From Pseudonocardia humida (lineage in GTDB: Bacteria; Actinomycetota; Actinomycetes; Mycobacteriales; Pseudonocardiaceae): 64,000 bases of DNA. The first letter of the stretch is position 1; every line of letters begins with the position of its first letter. Below the pieces are notes generated by a model that was not told the origin of the DNA, ran no database searches, and worked only from the letters and a program-made list of their open reading frames with translations. The DNA is taken from positions 1 through 64,000 of the forward strand of contig NZ_JAGSOV010000017.1 of NCBI RefSeq assembly GCF_023898865.1. Reading direction: 5' to 3'. The position numbers and the translations under genes are program-made. Below are positions 1 through 7,990 of this stretch, in pieces.

Positions 1-388
1 CCGGGTGGTGGGGGGGCAGCCGGGGGGCCGGGGGCGGGACGAGCCCCGGGGGGTCGGTGCCGTCGGCCAGGTCGGCGTGCGCGACCTGGCCGACGGCGTG
101 CACGCCGGCGTCCGTGCGCCCGGCGACGGTCAGCCGCGCGTCGCCGCGCAGGACGGTCGCCAGCGCGCCCTCCAGCACCCCGCAGACCGTGCGCAGGCCG
201 GGTTGGCGGGCCCAGCCGGAGAACTCGGTGCCGTCGTAGGCGATGTCGAGCCGGAACCGGCGGGTCGGGCCGGGCTCGGCCGGGGGCCCGCTGTCGGGGT
301 GCAGGCCGGGAACCGCCCCGGGATCGACGACGAGCCCGCCCTCCGGGTGGGGGGCGGGCTCGGCGTCGCGGTACTGCTGCTCGATCAG
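1..388 (-). CDS. truA: tRNA pseudouridine synthase A, partial (cut by left edge)
   Basis: TruA isomerises uridines 38-40 of the tRNA anticodon arm to pseudouridine. The minus strand encodes [19 protein letters not shown] and then [19 protein letters not shown]; the Asp in [10 protein letters not shown] is the family's catalytic residue. Only the N-terminal third or so is in the window. The start is uncertain: there is no in-frame ATG or GTG between the rplQ stop and the conserved core, so I placed it at a CTG (386-388) that overlaps the rplQ TGA. A GTG inside rplQ would give an overlap of about 100 bases and looks less likely. The conserved fold begins near position 281, after a Pro/Gly-rich lead-in. 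rplQ-truA is a common gene pair, which supports co-transcription from the alpha operon. Confidence 0.88.
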   Translation of the reverse strand, partial: MIEQQYRDAEPAPHPEGGLVVDPGAVPGLHPDSGPPAEPGPTRRFRLDIAYDGTEFSGWARQPGLRTVCGVLEGALATVLRGDARLTVAGRTDAGVHAVGQVAHADLADGTDPPGLVPPPAPRLPPHHP

Positions 389-1155
389 GGCTCCTGGCCC
401 TCGTCGGCGGCCTCGGCCTCGGCGGAGTGCTGCGACGCCGGGGCGGCGAAGCCCGCGGCCTCGGCGGCCTCCTCGGAGGCGAACCACACCTCGGCCACGG
501 TCTGCCCGTAGTGGGACGAACCGGGGACGTGGTACAGCATCGAGTCGGCGTTGCCCTTGATCGGGAAGCCGGCCGGGGCCTCCTGCGGGTCGTCCAGCGG
601 GGCGTGGCTGCCCTCGCCGTACGGCGCGTCCACGGTGGCGGCCGACTCCTCGACCTCGACCGGCTCGCCGACGGGACCGGTGGCGTCGGCGACGGCCGGC
701 TCCTCGGTCGCCGGGACCTGCGCGGTCGGGTTCGGCTCGGTCTCCTGCTTGCGCGAGGAGGACACGCGCCGGGCCCGGTCGGCCTCGTCGGTGACGGTCT
801 TCTGGGCCACCAGCTCGATCACGGCCATGGGGGCGTTGTCGCCCTTGCGCGGCAGCGTCTTGGTGATCCGGGTGTAGCCACCCTGCCGGTCCGCGAAGAA
901 CGGGCCGATCTCGTTGACCAGGGCGTGCACGACGTCCTTGTTCCTGATCACCTTGGCGATCAGGCGGATGTTGTGCAGGTCGCCCTTCTTGGCCTTGGTG
1001 ATCAGCTGCTCGGCGTAGGGCCGCAGCCGGCGGGCCTTGGCCTCCGTCGTGGTGATCCGGCGGTGCTCGAACAGCGACGTGGCCAGGTTGGCCAGGATCA
1101 GCCTCTGGTGCGCGGGAGAGCCGCCGAGGCGGGGCCCCTTGGTGGGCTGAGGCAT
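385..1155 (-). CDS. rplQ: 50S ribosomal protein L17 with C-terminal extension domain
   Basis: L17 is a large-subunit protein at the rim of the peptide exit tunnel. Residues 1-120 are a normal L17 core ([40 protein letters not shown]). The protein is 256 residues, against about 120-200 in most bacteria. Residues 121-180 form an acidic, Pro/Ala-rich linker. Residues 181-242 (430-615 on the map) form a compact domain with [26 protein letters not shown] and AAEAAGF, and a short acidic tail follows. Nearly the same domain ends L4 (28443-28628). The stop lies 2 bases before the rplQ start of the upstream rpoA pair, and the 3' end touches truA, so it is the penultimate gene of the alpha operon. L17 identity is certain; the role of the extra domain is unknown to me. 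Confidence 0.97.
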   Translation of the reverse strand: MPQPTKGPRLGGSPAHQRLILANLATSLFEHRRITTTEAKARRLRPYAEQLITKAKKGDLHNIRLIAKVIRNKDVVHALVNEIGPFFADRQGGYTRITKTLPRKGDNAPMAVIELVAQKTVTDEADRARRVSSSRKQETEPNPTAQVPATEEPAVADATGPVGEPVEVEESAATVDAPYGEGSHAPLDDPQEAPAGFPIKGNADSMLYHVPGSSHYGQTVAEVWFASEEAAEAAGFAAPASQHSAEAEAADEGQEP

Positions 1156-1157
1156 GG

Positions 1158-2219
1158 CTACAACTGCTCCGTTTCTGCGTAGTCCTGGCCGTCGTCGTGG
1201 AACGGGTCGTGCTCGAAGCCGCCCGCGCCCGCGGTGTCGGCGACGCCGTACTCGCCGGCGGCCGCGGACGGGTCGAACCCGGGCGGGCTGTCCTTGAGGG
1301 CCAGCCCCAGGCCGACGAGCTTCATCTTGACCTCGTCGATGGACTTGGCCCCGAAGTTGCGGATGTCGAGGAGGTCGGCCTCGCTGCGCCCGACCAGCTC
1401 GCCCACGGTGTGGATGCCCTCGCGCTTGAGGCAGTTGTAGGACCGCACGGTGAGGTCCAGCTCCTCGATCGGCATCGCGAAGGCGGCGATGGTGTCGGCC
1501 TCCTGCGGCGACGGCCCGATCTCGATGGCGTCGGCGTCCACGTTGAGCTCGCGGGCCAGCCCGAAGAGCTCGACGAGGGTCTTGCCCGCCGAGGCCAGCG
1601 CGTCGCGCGGGGCCAGCGAAGGCTTGGTCTCCACGTCCAGCACCAGCTTGTCGAAGTCGGTGCGCTGCTCGACGCGGGTGGCCTCGACCTTGTAGGTCAC
1701 CTTCATGACCGGCGAGTAGATCGAGTCGACCGGGATGCGGCCGATCTCGGCGCCGGTGGCCTTGTTCTGCATGGCCGGCACGTAGCCGCGGCCCCGCTCG
1801 ACGACCAGCTCGACCTCGAGGCGGCCCTTGTCGTTCAGGGTGGCGATGTGCAGGTCGGGGTTGTGCACCGTGACGCCCGCCGGGGGAACGATGTCGCCCG
1901 CGGTGACCGCACCGGGGCCCTGCTTGCGCAGGTACATGGTCACCGGCTCGTCCTCCTCGGAGCTGACGACCAGCTCCTTGAGGTTGAGGATGATGTCGGT
2001 GACGTCCTCCTTGACGCCCGGCACGGTGGTGAACTCGTGCAGGACGCCGTCGATGCGGATGCTGGTGACGGCCGCACCGGGGATGGACGAGAGCAGCGTG
2101 CGCCGCAGCGAGTTGCCCAGCGTGTAGCCGAAGCCGGGCTCGAGCGGCTCGATGACGAACCGGGAGCGGGTGTCGACCACCGGCTCCTCGGTCAGGGTGG
2201 GGCGCTGAGAGATCAGCAT
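1158..2219 (-). CDS. rpoA: DNA-directed RNA polymerase subunit alpha
   Basis: This is the assembly platform of RNA polymerase. The N-terminal dimerisation domain covers roughly residues 15-235 ([20 protein letters not shown] is the signature). The C-terminal helix-hairpin-helix domain, which contacts UP elements and activators, lies around residues 250-320 ([36 protein letters not shown]). A Gly/Asp-rich tail of about 30 residues ends in ETEQL. The length of 353 is typical of actinobacteria. It follows rpsD after 120 bases filled by overlapping hairpins (2243-2325), the only long gap inside this operon, so its level may be adjusted separately from S4. Two bases separate it from rplQ. Confidence 0.98.
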   Translation of the reverse strand: MLISQRPTLTEEPVVDTRSRFVIEPLEPGFGYTLGNSLRRTLLSSIPGAAVTSIRIDGVLHEFTTVPGVKEDVTDIILNLKELVVSSEEDEPVTMYLRKQGPGAVTAGDIVPPAGVTVHNPDLHIATLNDKGRLEVELVVERGRGYVPAMQNKATGAEIGRIPVDSIYSPVMKVTYKVEATRVEQRTDFDKLVLDVETKPSLAPRDALASAGKTLVELFGLARELNVDADAIEIGPSPQEADTIAAFAMPIEELDLTVRSYNCLKREGIHTVGELVGRSEADLLDIRNFGAKSIDEVKMKLVGLGLALKDSPPGFDPSAAAGEYGVADTAGAGGFEHDPFHDDGQDYAETEQL

Positions 2220-2242
2220 GGTGTGGTGCCCTCCTTCAGGCG

Positions 2243-2325
2243 CCGCGGCAACCGCTATTTGATGCCGCGGGGGTGGCCGGTCCTTGACCGGCCGACCCCC
2301 GTCGCCTCCCTACGGCGACGGGGGT
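2243..2325 (-). promoter_or_regulatory. overlapping hairpins between rpsD and rpoA, possible attenuator
   Basis: Three perfect hairpins overlap in the rpsD-rpoA gap. In the transcript direction they are B, with arms 2295-2306 and 2314-2325 (12 bp, 7-base loop); A, with arms 2269-2282 and 2286-2300 (14 bp with one unpaired base); and C, with arms 2243-2250 and 2263-2270 (8 bp). A shares bases with both B and C, so B plus C excludes A. That layout fits transcription attenuation or a protein-sensing switch. There is no U-tract, as is usual in actinobacteria. The regulatory role is inference. Confidence 0.5.
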
Positions 2326-2339
2326 GGTGAAGAGCGCTG

Positions 2340-2945
2340 CTACTTCGAGTAGAGCTCGACGATCAGCTGCTCGGTGACCTGGGTGTCGATCTGCGCACGC
2401 TCGGGCAGCTGGTGCACCAGGATCCGCATGGTCGACGGGACGACCTGCAGCCACGCCGGGATCGGTCGGTCGCCCTGGAGCTCCTTGGCGATGACGAACG
2501 GGTCCATGTTCCGCGACTTGTCGCGGACGTCGATGATGTCGTAGCGCGAGACCCGGTAGCTGGGGATGTCCACCTTCTGGCCGTTGACCAGGAAGTGCCC
2601 GTGGTTCACGAGCTGGCGGGCCATCCGCCGGGTGCGGGCCAGGCCCGCCCGGTACACGACGTTGTCGAGCCGCGACTCGAGGATCTGCAGCAGGTTGTCA
2701 CCGGTCTTGCCGGCGCGCCGGTTCGCCTCCTCGTAGTACCGGGAGAACTGCTTCTCCAGCACGCCGTAGGCGAACTTGGCCTTCTGCTTCTCCTGCATCT
2801 GCAGGAGGTACTCGGTCTCCTTGATCCGGATCCGGCCGTGCTGGCCGGGCGGGTAGGGACGGCGCTCGAACGCCTGGTCGCCGCCGACGAGGTCGACCTT
2901 GAGCCGGCGGGACTTGCGGGTCATGGGGCCGGTGTAACGAGCCAT
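2340..2945 (-). CDS. rpsD: 30S ribosomal protein S4
   Basis: S4 is a primary 16S rRNA binder that nucleates assembly of the 30S body. The 201-residue protein starts MARYTGPMTRKSRRLKVDLV and has the S4 RNA-binding domain at about residues 90-155 (RLDNVVYRAGLARTRRMARQ, NGQKVDIPSYRV). It has no N-terminal Cys cluster, so it is the zinc-independent form. It lies 20 bases after rpsK in the alpha operon. In other bacteria S4 often represses its own operon; the hairpins just downstream (2243-2325) could be part of such a circuit here, though nothing in the sequence proves it. Confidence 0.98.
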   Translation of the reverse strand: MARYTGPMTRKSRRLKVDLVGGDQAFERRPYPPGQHGRIRIKETEYLLQMQEKQKAKFAYGVLEKQFSRYYEEANRRAGKTGDNLLQILESRLDNVVYRAGLARTRRMARQLVNHGHFLVNGQKVDIPSYRVSRYDIIDVRDKSRNMDPFVIAKELQGDRPIPAWLQVVPSTMRILVHQLPERAQIDTQVTEQLIVELYSK

Positions 2946-2965
2946 GTCTGGTTACTCCCTCTCCC

Positions 2966-3373
2966 CTAGACCCGGCGCCGCTTGGGCGGGCGGCAGCCGT
3001 TGTGCGGCTGCGGGGTGACGTCGGAGATCGTGCCGACCTCGAGACCGGCGGCCTGCAGCGAACGGATCGCGGTCTCCCGGCCGGAGCCGGGGCCCTTGAC
3101 GAACACGTCGACCTTCTTCATGCCGTGCTCGGCCGCCTTGCGGGCGGCGCTCTCCGCGGCCATCTGGGCGGCGAAGGGCGTGGACTTGCGCGAGCCCTTG
3201 AAGCCGACGTGGCCTGCGGAGGCCCAGGCGATCACGGCACCGGTCGGGTCGGTGATCGACACGATCGTGTTGTTGAAGGTGCTCTTGATGTGCGCGTGAC
3301 CGTGCGCGACGTTCTTCTTCTCGCTGCGGCGGACCTTCTTGGGCCCGGCCGCGGTGCGTCCGCGGGGCGGCAC
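2966..3373 (-). CDS. rpsK: 30S ribosomal protein S11
   Basis: S11 sits on the 30S platform near the mRNA exit and contacts S7 and S18. The 135-residue protein shows [20 protein letters not shown], the conserved Gly/Ser-rich [18 protein letters not shown], and a basic C-terminus ([12 protein letters not shown]). The start is GTG (3371-3373); its last base is also the first base of the rpsM TAG stop, so translation of the two is probably coupled. Length and sequence are standard. Confidence 0.97.
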   Translation of the reverse strand: MPPRGRTAAGPKKVRRSEKKNVAHGHAHIKSTFNNTIVSITDPTGAVIAWASAGHVGFKGSRKSTPFAAQMAAESAARKAAEHGMKKVDVFVKGPGSGRETAIRSLQAAGLEVGTISDVTPQPHNGCRPPKRRRV

Positions 3374-3753
3374 TACTTCTTACCTGCCTTCTTCTTGCCG
3401 GCGACGGTCTTCTTGGGACCCTTGCGGCCGCGGGCGTTGGTCTTGGTCCGCTGGCCGCGCACCGGCAGTCCGCGGCGGTGGCGGATGCCCTGGTAGCAGC
3501 CGATCTCGATCTTGCGACGGATGTCGGCCTGGACCTCGCGGCGCAGGTCGCCCTCGACGCGCAGGTTCGACTCGATGTACTCGCGGAGCCTGGTGAGGTC
3601 CTCGTCGGTCAGGTCCTTGGACCGCAGGTCGCGGTCGATTCCGGTGGCCTCGAGGATCTCCTTGGACCGGGTGCGCCCGATCCCGAAGATGTAGGTGAGC
3701 GCGATCTCCATCCGCTTGTCGCGGGGGAGGTCGACGCCGGCAAGACGTGCCAT
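3373..3753 (-). CDS. rpsM: 30S ribosomal protein S13
   Basis: S13 is in the 30S head and forms bridges to the 50S subunit and to P-site tRNA. It has 126 residues and starts [20 protein letters not shown]. The helix-two-turn-helix repeats lie at about residues 14-60, and the tail [15 protein letters not shown] is very basic, as expected for the part that reaches the tRNA. The 167-base gap to rpmJ upstream contains a 9-bp hairpin (3845-3867), so S13 may be read at a different level from infA-rpmJ. Confidence 0.97.
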   Translation of the reverse strand: MARLAGVDLPRDKRMEIALTYIFGIGRTRSKEILEATGIDRDLRSKDLTDEDLTRLREYIESNLRVEGDLRREVQADIRRKIEIGCYQGIRHRRGLPVRGQRTKTNARGRKGPKKTVAGKKKAGKK

Positions 3754-3844
3754 GCGGTCGGTGTTCTCCTTGTTCTGCGTCGTCCCAGGTCTGCCCCGCG
3801 CCCGTCCCGGTCCGCTGTCCGGGCCCCGGCCTGGTTCCGGGGGT

Positions 3845-3867
3845 CACCGGGCCCGTGTGGCCCGGTG
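3845..3867 (-). terminator. hairpin in the rpmJ-rpsM gap
   Basis: Perfect 9-bp arms (3845-3853 and 3859-3867) flank a 5-base loop. It lies about 50 bases downstream of the rpmJ stop and about 90 before rpsM. There is no U-tract. It could be a weak terminator or a processing site that sets the ratio between infA-rpmJ and the genes after it. Confidence 0.35.
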
Positions 3868-3920
3868 GGTGCGCGGGGGTCCGCGGTGTTGCTGGGTCGC
3901 TGTGCTGCGAGCCTGCGCGA

Positions 3921-4034
3921 TCAGCCCTGGCGCTGCTTGTGGCGCAGGTTCTCGCAGATCACCATGACGCGACCGTGCCGGCGGATCACCCGGCACTTGT
4001 CGCAGATCTTCTTGACGCTCGGCTGGACCTTCAC
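3921..4034 (-). CDS. rpmJ: 50S ribosomal protein L36, zinc-binding form
   Basis: L36 is the smallest ribosomal protein and stabilises domain II/VI contacts of 23S rRNA. It has 37 residues, starts with GTG (4032-4034), and reads [19 protein letters not shown] followed by [18 protein letters not shown]. The Cys pair CDKC, a third Cys and a His form the zinc ribbon, so this is the zinc-containing (C+) form. It sits 32 bases after infA, the usual actinobacterial order infA-rpmJ-rpsM. Confidence 0.97.
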   Translation of the reverse strand: MKVQPSVKKICDKCRVIRRHGRVMVICENLRHKQRQG

Positions 4035-4066
4035 GTCCGTCGCTCTTCTCTTCGCTCGTGGTTACG

Positions 4067-4288
4067 TCACTTGTAGCGGTAGACGATGCGGCCGCGGGTC
4101 AGGTCGTACGGCGACAGCTCGACCACGACCCGGTCCTCGGGCAGGATCCGGATGTAGTGCTGACGCATCTTGCCGCTGATGTGCGCGAGGACCCGGTGTC
4201 CGTTCTCCAGTTCCACGCGGAACATCGCGTTCGGCAAGGGCTCCACGACCCGGCCCTCTACCTCGATCGCCCCGTCCTTCTTGGCCAT
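4067..4288 (-). CDS. infA: translation initiation factor IF-1
   Basis: IF-1 blocks the 30S A site during initiation. It is a single OB-fold protein of 73 residues starting [20 protein letters not shown], with [20 protein letters not shown] and the end [11 protein letters not shown]. The open frame extends upstream to 4411 but that part is unrelated arginine-rich sequence, so the ATG at 4286-4288 is the start. It is the first gene of the alpha operon here. The 195 bases upstream must hold its promoter, but I could not pick out a convincing -35/-10 pair. Confidence 0.98.
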   Translation of the reverse strand: MAKKDGAIEVEGRVVEPLPNAMFRVELENGHRVLAHISGKMRQHYIRILPEDRVVVELSPYDLTRGRIVYRYK

Positions 4289-4483
4289 GTCCTCCGCGTT
4301 CCCTGACAGGTGTGCGTAGCATCGGTTCCGTACGTCGGGCGCAGCGCAGCTCCGGGACCGGGACCTGCGGGAGGCACGACGGAACCGGCGCCACAGAACG
4401 CGCCGAACCACCAGTGTACGTCGCTCGCGCGTGGGCCCGCCGCCGGGGCCTCGTCCAGGACCGTTGCGGCCCGGGCGGCGACG

Positions 4484-4939
4484 TCAGCGCCCCTGCAGCC
4501 GCGTCCCGATCCAGGCCACCAGCAGCACGGTGCCCCACGGGCCGGCCACCCACAGGAACCACGGGAAGACGAACTGGCCCAGGGCGAGGCAGCTGATCGC
4601 CCAGATGGCCATGGTGGTCGCGCTGGCCGCGGCCCACGCCGCGACGCCCGAGCGGAAGTCGGCGTTCGGGTCCTCGGCGGGCGCCGCACCGGCTGCGACG
4701 GCCGGCACGGCCGACACCGGCGGGAGGTCGCTGGTCAGCGCGTCGAGCTCGCCGTAGGTGCGGGCGGCCAGGGTGGCCTGGATGCGCTCGTCGAACTCCT
4801 CGGCGTCCAGCCTGCCCTCGACGTGCGCCGCGCGCAGCCGGTCGAGCACGATGTCGCGGTCGGCGTGGCCGGCGCGCAGGTCCTCCGGTCGCACGGCGGG
4901 CCGCTCGGGCTGCTCGGGTCGGCCGTCCACCTTCCCCAT
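4484..4939 (-). CDS. DUF1707 domain membrane protein with 2TM region
   Basis: This is a 151-residue protein of unknown function. Residues about 15-65 match the actinobacterial DUF1707 pattern: DLRAGHADRDIVLDRLRAAH, then GRLDAEEFDERIQATLAART and a closing DLPP. Two hydrophobic segments follow near the C-terminus (about residues 98-120 and 125-145), with a charged stub GTRLQGR. The family is widespread in actinobacteria and is usually seen as a small membrane-anchored or signalling-related protein; no reaction is known to me. I chose ATG 4937-4939 because DUF1707 proteins start shortly before the domain; an ATG at 4966 is also in frame. Confidence 0.75.
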   Translation of the reverse strand: MGKVDGRPEQPERPAVRPEDLRAGHADRDIVLDRLRAAHVEGRLDAEEFDERIQATLAARTYGELDALTSDLPPVSAVPAVAAGAAPAEDPNADFRSGVAAWAAASATTMAIWAISCLALGQFVFPWFLWVAGPWGTVLLVAWIGTRLQGR

Positions 4940-4997
4940 GATGCGCCACCGGCGGCCGGAACGCACTGGTCCGACGCGGTGCCCGCACGGGGTGCGG

Positions 4998-5576
4998 TCA
5001 CGCCGGAGCGACCCGGATGCCGTCGACCACGACGCCCAGCAACCGCTCGGCCCGCGCCCGCGCGCCCGGACGCCCCTCCGTCGATGCGGCGATCGCCCCG
5101 GTCAGCTGGAGCAGCTCGTCGGCGACGAGCCCGGCGCGCACGACCCCCGCGCTCCGCGCGCGGTCGAGCAGCGCCTCCCCCGCCGTCTCGATGCGGTGGT
5201 GGAACGCGGCCAGCGACGCCGGGTCGGCCACGTCGGCCAGCAGGGCCGCGGCGAGCCCGCGGTGGGCGACGGCGTGCACGAGCACCGCGCGGAGCCAGGC
5301 GACCAGCGCCCCGGCCGGGTCCGGCTCGGCCAGCAGGGCGTCGGCGGTGGCGCAGAGGGCGTCGACGTGGCCGGCGAAGACGGCCTGCAGCAGCGCCTGC
5401 CGGGTGGCGAAGTGCCGGTGCAGGGTCGCCGACCCCACCCCGGCCCGCCGGGCGATCTCCTCCAGCGACGCCCCGGCCCCCTGCTCGGCGACGACGGCGG
5501 CGGCCACCTCGACGATCCGGTCGCGGTTGCGCCGGGCGTCGGCGCGCTGCGGGCGGGCAGCCGGGGAACCGGTCAC
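4998..5576 (-). CDS. TetR-family transcriptional repressor
   Basis: The 192-residue protein has an N-terminal helix-turn-helix at about residues 15-60 (IVEVAAAVVAEQGAGASLEE, IARRAGVGSATLHRHFATRQ) and an all-helical C-terminal ligand domain in the TetR style. The start is GTG 5574-5576, preceded by AAAGGAG at a good distance. It is divergent from the flavin oxidoreductase gene at 5664; the 87-base shared promoter carries a perfect 14-bp inverted repeat (5598-5644), the obvious candidate operator for autorepression and control of the oxidoreductase and perhaps the MFS gene. The ligand is unknown. Confidence 0.9.
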   Translation of the reverse strand: MTGSPAARPQRADARRNRDRIVEVAAAVVAEQGAGASLEEIARRAGVGSATLHRHFATRQALLQAVFAGHVDALCATADALLAEPDPAGALVAWLRAVLVHAVAHRGLAAALLADVADPASLAAFHHRIETAGEALLDRARSAGVVRAGLVADELLQLTGAIAASTEGRPGARARAERLLGVVVDGIRVAPA

Positions 5577-5597
5577 GACGTGCTCCTTTGCCGAATC

Positions 5598-5644
5598 GGG
5601 GTGGTCCCCCGTATCGTACGGCCGAGCAACCGGGGGACCACCCC
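5598..5644. promoter_or_regulatory. inverted-repeat operator in the tetR/LLM divergent promoter
   Basis: Arms 5598-5611 and 5631-5644 are perfect 14-bp inverted repeats separated by 19 bases. The spacer holds TACGAT on the minus strand, a good -10 box for the repressor gene. Each arm is itself close to palindromic (GGGG-TGG-TCCCC), so two repressor dimers could bind. The location and symmetry suggest the TetR binding site; this is inference. Confidence 0.6.
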
Positions 5645-5663
5645 ACTTGACGGACGGAGCACC

Positions 5664-6590
5664 GTGGACATCGGAGTAGCGGTCGGCGACCTGCGCGGAC
5701 CGACCACCGCCGCCGGGCTGGAGGAGCAGGTGCGCGACGCGGCGACCAGCGGCTTCCGCACCGCGTGGGCGAGCCAGGCGCTCGGTTGGGACGCGCTCAC
5801 CGCCCTCGCCGTGGCCGGCCGGGTGCCGGGCATCGCGCTGGGCACCGCGGTGCTGCCCGTCCCGCAGCGGCACCCGCTGGTGCTCGCCGGGCAGGCGCTG
5901 AGCACGCAGGCCGCCGTCGACGGCCGGCTGGTGCTGGGCGTCGGGGCCGGCATCGGGGCGATGCTGGGCGCGATGTTCGGCGCGCCCCACGACCGCCCGG
6001 CCCGGCGCATGCGCGAGTACCTGGCCGTGCTGCGGCCGCTGCTGCGCGGCGAGCCCGTCGACCACCACGGCCCCGCGCTCACCGCCGTCGGGGCCGTCGA
6101 CGTGCCGGGGGCCACGCCGCCGCCGGTCCTGCTCGCCGCCCTCGGCCCCGCCATGCTCCGGGTGGCCGGAGAGCTCGCCGACGGCACCGTCACCTGGCTG
6201 ACCGGGCCGCGCACCCTGCACGAGCACGTCGTGCCCCGGCTGGTCCGCGCCGCGGCCGGGCGTGCGGCTCCGCGCGTCGTCGTCGGCCTGCCGGTCTGCG
6301 TCACCACGGACGACGCCGCCGTGCGCGCCCGGATCGCGGAGCGGTTCGCGCAGGCCGGCCGGGTGCCGGAGTACCGCGCGGTGCTCGACCGCGAAGGCGT
6401 CGCCGACGCCGGCGGGGTCGCCGTCGTCGGGGACGAGGACGCCGTCCTGCGGCAGGTCCACCGGCTCCGGGACGCCGGGGCCACCGAGTTCCTCGCCGCC
6501 CCGTTCGGCACCCCCGACGAGCAGCGCCGGACCCTGCGGGTGCTGGCCGGCGGGCGTTCCGGCGGCGAGCCGTCGGGGCGGACCGGATAA
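5664..6590 (+). CDS. LLM-class F420/flavin-dependent oxidoreductase
   Basis: This is a luciferase-like TIM-barrel oxidoreductase of 308 residues. Such actinobacterial enzymes use F420 or FMN; the substrate cannot be told. The sequence shows the family pattern: IGVAVGDLRGPT at the start, LGTAVLPVPQRHPLVLAGQA, GRLVLGVGAGIG, MREYLAVLRPLLRGEPVDHH and a C-terminal GATEFLAAPFG. The start is GTG 5664-5666 with a GGAG just upstream. It is divergent from a TetR gene whose likely operator lies between them. The end is 42 bases before the MFS transporter. Confidence 0.85.
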   Translation: MDIGVAVGDLRGPTTAAGLEEQVRDAATSGFRTAWASQALGWDALTALAVAGRVPGIALGTAVLPVPQRHPLVLAGQALSTQAAVDGRLVLGVGAGIGAMLGAMFGAPHDRPARRMREYLAVLRPLLRGEPVDHHGPALTAVGAVDVPGATPPPVLLAALGPAMLRVAGELADGTVTWLTGPRTLHEHVVPRLVRAAAGRAAPRVVVGLPVCVTTDDAAVRARIAERFAQAGRVPEYRAVLDREGVADAGGVAVVGDEDAVLRQVHRLRDAGATEFLAAPFGTPDEQRRTLRVLAGGRSGGEPSGRTG

Positions 6591-6619
6591 ACCGGACGCG
6601 CACCCGGGCGGGGCGGGTT

Positions 6620-6625
6620 TAGCGT
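6620..6625 (+). promoter_or_regulatory. -10 box for a leaderless MFS transcript
   Basis: TAGCGT lies 7 bases before the GTG at 6633, the distance expected when transcription starts on the start codon. No ribosome binding site precedes the GTG. This suggests the transporter has its own promoter in addition to possible read-through from the oxidoreductase gene. Confidence 0.5.
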
Positions 6626-6632
6626 CCGATCG

Positions 6633-7910
6633 GTGAAGTCCGACGACGGCGCGGTCCGGCATCGCGCGCTCCCGCGCCCCCTGCGCCCGTTCCGGCACCG
6701 GGGATACCGCCTGCTCGTCCTCTCCATGGCCGTCTCGCTGCTGGGCAGCGGCGTGTGGCTGGTGGCGGTCGTCTACCAGGTCATCGCGCTCGGCGGCGGG
6801 CCCAGCGAGCTGTCCGCGGTGGCCACCGCGTTCAGCGCCGGGCTGCTCAGCAGCATCCTGGTCGGCGGGGTGGCCGCCGACCGGCTGCCCAAGCGCGCGC
6901 TGATGATCGGCGTCGAGGCGGTCAAGACGGTCGGCGCCGGAGCGGTGGCCGTGCTCGGCCTGACCGGCGCCCTGCAGCTGTGGCAGCTGGCGGCGATCTC
7001 GTTCGTGCTCGGGGCGGCCGAGGCGTTCTTCTACCCGGCGTACTCGGCGTTGCTGCCCCAGCTGCTCCCGGCCGACGAGCTGCTCGCGGCCAACGGGGTC
7101 GAGGGCGCGCTCCGCCCGGTCCTCCAACGGGCCCTCGGGCCCGCCGTGGCGGGCCTGCTGGTGGGGGCGCTGCTGCCGGCCGCCGCCGTGCTCCTCACCA
7201 CCGGCACCTATCTGCTGGCGATGCTCGCCCTGCTGCGGATGCCCCCGGTCGCCGTCGTGCCCGGCGACGGCTCCTCGCCCCTGCGCGACCTCAAGGAGGG
7301 CTTCTCCTACCTGCTGCGCACCGGCTGGCTGTTCGCCACGCTCGCGTTCGCCACCGTGTACGTGCTGCTGGTCATCGGACCGATCGAGGTGCTGCTGCCG
7401 TTCGCGGTGCGCGACCAGGCCGGTGGCGGGCCCTCCGAGTTCGCCCTCGTCATCGCCGGGTACGGGGTGGGCGGGGCGGTCGGCTCGATCGCGGTCGCGT
7501 CGATGCGCCTGCCCCGGCGCTACCAGACGGTGATGCTGCTCTGCTGGGGCGCGGGGGCGCTGCCGCTGGCCGTCATCGGCGTCACCGACCGGATCTGGCT
7601 GATGGTCGCGGCGAGCTTCGTCGTCGGCGTCACCGACGCCGCGGCCATGGTCATCTGGGGCACCCTGCTGCAGCGGCGGGTGCCCACCCGCCTGCTGGGC
7701 AGGGTCTCCAGCCTGGACTTCTTCGTCTCGCTGGCCTTCATGCCGGTGTCGATGGCCGTGGCCGGGCCGGTCGGCGAGGCGGTCGGGATCCCGCTGGTCT
7801 TCCTGGTGGTCGGGGTGGTCCCGGTGTTCCTGGCGGTGATCGCGCTGCTCGCGTGGCGGTTGCCGCGCGACGAGATCGCCCACCCGCTCGACGCGCCCAC
7901 CGGGACATGA
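6633..7910 (+). CDS. MFS transporter (exporter type)
   Basis: The 425-residue protein has about 12 hydrophobic segments and the MFS loop after helix 2 (GGVAADRLPKRALM), followed by helix-rich halves joined by a loop near GDGSSPLRDLKEG. It resembles the enterobactin-exporter/macrolide-efflux type MFS proteins, which use proton motive force to export small molecules. The start is GTG 6633; a -10 box (6620-6625) sits 7 bases upstream and there is no Shine-Dalgarno, so it is probably leaderless. Its position after a TetR/oxidoreductase pair is typical of efflux modules. The substrate is unknown. Confidence 0.88.
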   Translation: MKSDDGAVRHRALPRPLRPFRHRGYRLLVLSMAVSLLGSGVWLVAVVYQVIALGGGPSELSAVATAFSAGLLSSILVGGVAADRLPKRALMIGVEAVKTVGAGAVAVLGLTGALQLWQLAAISFVLGAAEAFFYPAYSALLPQLLPADELLAANGVEGALRPVLQRALGPAVAGLLVGALLPAAAVLLTTGTYLLAMLALLRMPPVAVVPGDGSSPLRDLKEGFSYLLRTGWLFATLAFATVYVLLVIGPIEVLLPFAVRDQAGGGPSEFALVIAGYGVGGAVGSIAVASMRLPRRYQTVMLLCWGAGALPLAVIGVTDRIWLMVAASFVVGVTDAAAMVIWGTLLQRRVPTRLLGRVSSLDFFVSLAFMPVSMAVAGPVGEAVGIPLVFLVVGVVPVFLAVIALLAWRLPRDEIAHPLDAPTGT

Positions 7911-7990
7911 CGGCGGGCACGGACACCGACAGGTCACGTCCTCACCAAGGCTCTGGACCTGAGGGGCCCGTTTGCGGACCATGCCGGGGA

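Noticed and set aside
4998..7982. 994-codon minus-strand frame running through the LLM and MFS genes
   Set aside because: Only its end is the TetR gene; the remainder is antisense to two well-supported genes and has low-complexity composition (Gln, Arg, Gly, His).
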